NCBI RefSeq assembly: GCF_000224145.3 | Contig: NC_020173.2 | Span: forward strand, 4,537,001 to 4,601,000 | Source: Ciona intestinalis | Lineage: Eukaryota; Chordata; Ascidiacea; Phlebobranchia; Cionidae | Length of the DNA: 64,000 nucleotides | Direction of reading: 5' to 3' | In this document: positions 61,401-64,000 of the stretch, piece by piece | Layout of the letters: each line of letters opens with the position of its first letter | Numbering within the stretch: the first letter of the stretch is position 1 | Position numbers and translations under genes: made by a program | The notes under the pieces: generated by a model | Databases searched by the model: none | What the model was told of the DNA's origin: nothing | What the model saw: only the letters and a program-made list of their open reading frames with translations

Positions 61401-63779
61401 TTCCTTAAATCACAACACGCACATTGTGAGAACCCTGTTGTGACCGTGCCAGAATTCTCTTTAACAAGGTAAGGTCCTTTTACATGCAGTAGGTTGGGGT
61501 AAGATGGGGTTTGCGTTGTTTTAGGTTGGGGTAAGATGGGATATGTGTTATTTTAGGTTGGGGTAAGATGGCCCATGTTTACATAGTGTAGGTTGGGGTA
61601 AGATGATTCATGTTTTCATTCTAGGTAAGCATGACTAACTAAATATTTTGTTTGTAATATGTTGAATGAAAGAATAGCATAGGAGTGCAAGCTATGACCA
61701 TTTTAGTGCAAGTTTTTTCCCAAAATACTGAAAATGGATTAAAAATAAACAAAGTTTTGGGACTACTTTTAGTCAGAATTATATCTAACCCATTCTTACC
61801 ACGTCTCATATAAGCCACTTATATACACCTACAGGTCACACTGTTGTCCGAAGCCTTTGTATCGAGCAGAAGCTCCGATAAACATTGCATCGAGATATTT
61901 TCGACGTCAAATCACCCCCAGATGGGGTGGTGTGGGGGGTTGCGCTCGTGATCGACAGTTCATCTATAGCAGGTGGGGTTAAAGAATAAGTACAAATTTA
62001 ATTTTGAAAAAATAAGTTATTTTATATTTAAACTAGAAACAGAATCTTTTAGAATCTTTTCAAAAAGAAAAAAAATAACGGTAAATTTGATTTTAAACTT
62101 CGTAAAAGAACCAATATAACCCAATGTCAAAACGATTTCAGTTTTTAGAATCAATATTTATAATTATGCTTAATATTCACTAATGTGTTAATCCAGGTTT
62201 CGACCGAGTTTTGTTTTCCGACCACCTGACCAAGAGAATGTTCCTTACACATGTTGTGCATTCATGGTGGGTAGTTTGCATCATGTTTAATATTATTTAG
62301 ACTTCATTATCTTCTAATAGGCAGATTTATCGATATTTTAGTGTTTTTTTAAACAGATAAATTTTTGGATTTATAGTTTTCGCTTAAAATCCCATTTCAA
62401 ACTAACTATTGAATTAAGTTTACTTTTATTTAGTCACCATCTTGCTTCAATTGTTGTTAAACAATTGTATTTGTTTGTTTGTGTCCACATAAATTACTGC
62501 AAACTTTGAATTGTTGTTAGCTGTTAATTCAGTATTTATGTAATAACATGTTAACAATAATATTGTCATCTAACATTATCCATTACAATAATATAATTTC
62601 TGAAAAGTATGTGAAATTATTTATATTTATGTGCTTTGTTTTATTCAAATTAACACACATCTGTAGTAGGTGGTATACTAAACTTCATAAACGATCGTAA
62701 ATCCTACTTTTTTTTATAAAGTTTTATAATTAATATTAATAAAATCTATCACAGCCTGATGACCTGAGCTTAGCAGTCGGCAATTTCCAAGGAGACATCA
62801 CGTTTCATAGCCTCGACACGGAACAGGACAGAGTGATTGAGAATTGCGCTAATGCTCCAATTGTTTGTCTTGAACCTTCAAGGGATGGGGAGAGGTTACT
62901 AACAGTTGCAGAAGGAGTGTTTAGCAACCCATGCACCATGTTTAATGTGGAAAATATGGAGTCAAAGTAATTGGTTTTTCTTTTAATATATACATAATTT
63001 ATATGGGGTCAATAATATACATATATGAATATGGAGTCAAAATGGTTTGTTTTTTGTACTAAAAATGAGGTTTCCACAATATTTTAGCTTTGCATGTCTA
63101 GTAGACTACATGAATAAGTTTGATCCTGTTTTGTTATGATATATGTTTAGTGTTTACCCAAGAGAATATTTTTCTTTATTTGTGGTGATGAGTTATATAT
63201 CAACATTACATTATATGACCAGGTTTAACTATCGTGGTGCGTACCATGTTGAGTTTTCCAAGACCACTCAAGATCGAGTGATTGGAACTAAAGATTCATC
63301 TGCTCTGGTGAGTCTAGCACAGACGTTCTTAAATTTTTGTATGTTTTACCCTTTTATCTTTTGTTTTTAACTTTTTTAATGGTGCTCATTTATGAAAAAA
63401 CTGACAAAATTTTTCAATCTGTATCTGATGTAAATATTTTGATTAATAGCTCATTTACCCTCTGACCTAAACGAGGAAATTTAGTCTCTTGGGGTAATTT
63501 ACCCCCCAAATCAGTACTCTAAACCCAAATTTTCTTTAGATTTACGACGCAGCCACTGGCCAAATTATTCAAACCTTAGAAAAAGTGAACCTTGCAAAGC
63601 AATATACTTGTAACAAAGCTACTTTTTCACCAAATGATGATCTTGTCCTATCTGACGGCTTGCTTTGGGATCCTAGAGTCAGTTCTACTGAACCAATCCA
63701 TAAGTTTGATAAGTTTAACTCGAGTATGTCGGGTATTTTTCACCCACGAGGAACGGAAGTAATCATCAACACAGAAGTT
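52433..63779 (+). CDS. DCAF1: DCAF1 / VPRBP, CRL4 substrate receptor (26 exons, continues past window)
   Basis: DCAF1 binds DDB1 in CUL4 ubiquitin ligases. Exons: 52433-52557, 52741-52817, 52937-53142, 53409-53546, 53751-54130, 54571-54674, 55001-55146, 55428-55577, 55779-55910, 56219-56355, 56869-56962, 57385-57537, 57835-57998, 58354-58462, 59017-59136, 59477-59548, 59764-59923, 60059-60114, 60336-60521, 60723-60857, 61227-61468, 61835-61972, 62197-62266, 62755-62966, 63223-63307, 63540-63779. Phases all agree and total 1,277 codons. Landmarks against human: [10 protein letters not shown], an armadillo-like region ([44 protein letters not shown]), the LisH motif in exon 19 (LLQLIHNHL), then WD40 sequence ([38 protein letters not shown]). 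The rest of the WD40 domain and the acidic tail lie outside. The last donor looks U12-type. Confidence 0.96.
54329..54418 (+). repeat. Three tandem copies of a ~33-bp AT-rich unit in a DCAF1 intron
   Basis: The unit tgccatttcagtttattgta followed by tttttaatttt occurs three times in a row between exons 5 and 6. Each copy carries a potential acceptor (ttagt or ttcag). Confidence 0.75.
56397..56680 (+). mobile_element. tRNA-derived SINE in DCAF1 intron 10
   Basis: The head ggccctgtggctcagtggtt plus agagc has an A box (TGGCTCAGTGGTTAGAGC). About 40 bases on, gtgttcaaggc fits a degenerate B box, so the 5' part is tRNA-related. A tRNA-unrelated body follows and it ends near gataaataaatgac. The orientation is the same as DCAF1. 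The stretch tataacaactgtcatgcc resembles the GGTAACTCGTAAG repeat, so the two may share a tail. Confidence 0.65.
58081..58150 (-). repeat. GGTAACTCGTAAG-family repeat, reversed copy in DCAF1 intron
   Basis: The reverse complement reads atgttataacgactgtgttt, ggccatgtgaggg and aagtaagttcattc, as in the copy at 40234. Confidence 0.6.
59348..59452 (+). repeat. GGTAACTCGTAAG-family repeat in DCAF1 intron 15
   Basis: ggtaacttgtaatatggcac, gaagtgtatgaaacagaaca, ttacaacgactgtcgtttt and ccggctatgcgagaataaag align along the whole copy at 40234-40328. It ends 24 bases before exon 16. Confidence 0.7.
61482..61615 (+). repeat. Minisatellite of the ATAGTAGG element end in a DCAF1 intron
   Basis: Four copies of taggttggggtaagatg spaced about 35-40 bp apart, directly after exon 21. 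The unit equals the terminal repeat of the MITE-like family, with no other part of the element present. Confidence 0.75.
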
Positions 63780-63791
63780 GTATCCTTTAAA
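63780..63791 (+). other. U12-type donor of DCAF1 intron 26
   Basis: The exon ends INTEV and the next bases are GTATCCTTTAAA, the U12 GT-AG donor consensus. Human DCAF1 continues INTEI|WDLRTF, so the exon end falls at the right residue in phase 0. The alternative gttgta three bases earlier is a poor U2 donor. Confidence 0.75.
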
Positions 63792-64000
63792 AATAACAAA
63801 TTCTTAATGATGTTTTACATGTAATATATTCTGAAAAATCATTTATGTGCGGGATTGTAGCAACAGTTTTAAGAGTAAAAGCTTAGGACATCAGTTAGGT
63901 TAAAACAATCATTTTTGCCTATGGTGAAAAATTATTTAGCCTATGCTAACATGCATAACTGTATTTTTGCATTACAGTGTAACTTATTTTATCTGCCCAT

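Noticed and set aside
1-64000. CRISPR arrays, rRNA genes, bacterial operons or retroelement proteins
   Set aside because: No direct-repeat spacer pattern, no rRNA sequence, and no reverse transcriptase, integrase or transposase motif was seen on either strand.

Overview
The window reads as genomic DNA of a tunicate, most likely Ciona. Small AT-rich introns, dense animal single-copy genes, heterozygosity-like duplicated sequence beside an N gap and short interspersed elements all fit; the species itself is inferred. No bacterial, phage or retroviral material was recognised. Region 1, about 0.4-35.2 kb, minus strand: one long gene, a PDZRN3/PDZRN4-type (LNX family) RING E3 ubiquitin ligase. The RING plus TRAF-like zinc-finger exon lies at 34.6-35.2 kb. 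Exons for the end of PDZ1, all of PDZ2, an acidic linker and the conserved C-terminal block follow down to a stop at 409. Ten distinct exons are phase-consistent and sum to 1,088 codons plus stop. Only the first half of PDZ1 could not be located, and it should lie in the 20-kb intron. One exon is present twice, on either side of a 125-base N gap. Region 2, 36.5-38.3 kb with outliers at 45.9 and 46.3 kb: eight near-identical tRNA-Leu(UAA) genes, six in tandem, several with a TGACGTCA box exactly 25 bp upstream. Region 3, 38.7-45.7 kb, minus strand: an 11-exon AP-4 epsilon adaptin gene without the C-terminal ear and with an apparent AT-AC U12-type intron, then a nine-finger C2H2 zinc-finger gene with a frame break near its start. 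Region 4, 47.8-64 kb, plus strand: an intronless-looking XBP1-like bZIP coding region, a single-exon INTS14 (Integrator) gene, and the first 26 exons (1,277 codons) of DCAF1/VPRBP, which runs off the right edge. INTS14 and DCAF1 are only about 300 bp apart. The annotated genes are unrelated in pathway: ubiquitin ligation (PDZRN, and DCAF1 as CRL4 receptor), vesicle coat assembly (AP-4), ER-stress-type transcription (XBP1-like), snRNA processing (INTS14) and translation (tRNA-Leu). Base composition changes sharply near 35 kb. The PDZRN locus is CpG-rich and moderately GC-rich, while the housekeeping genes to the right are AT-rich and CpG-poor. This fits the mosaic gene-body methylation known in Ciona.
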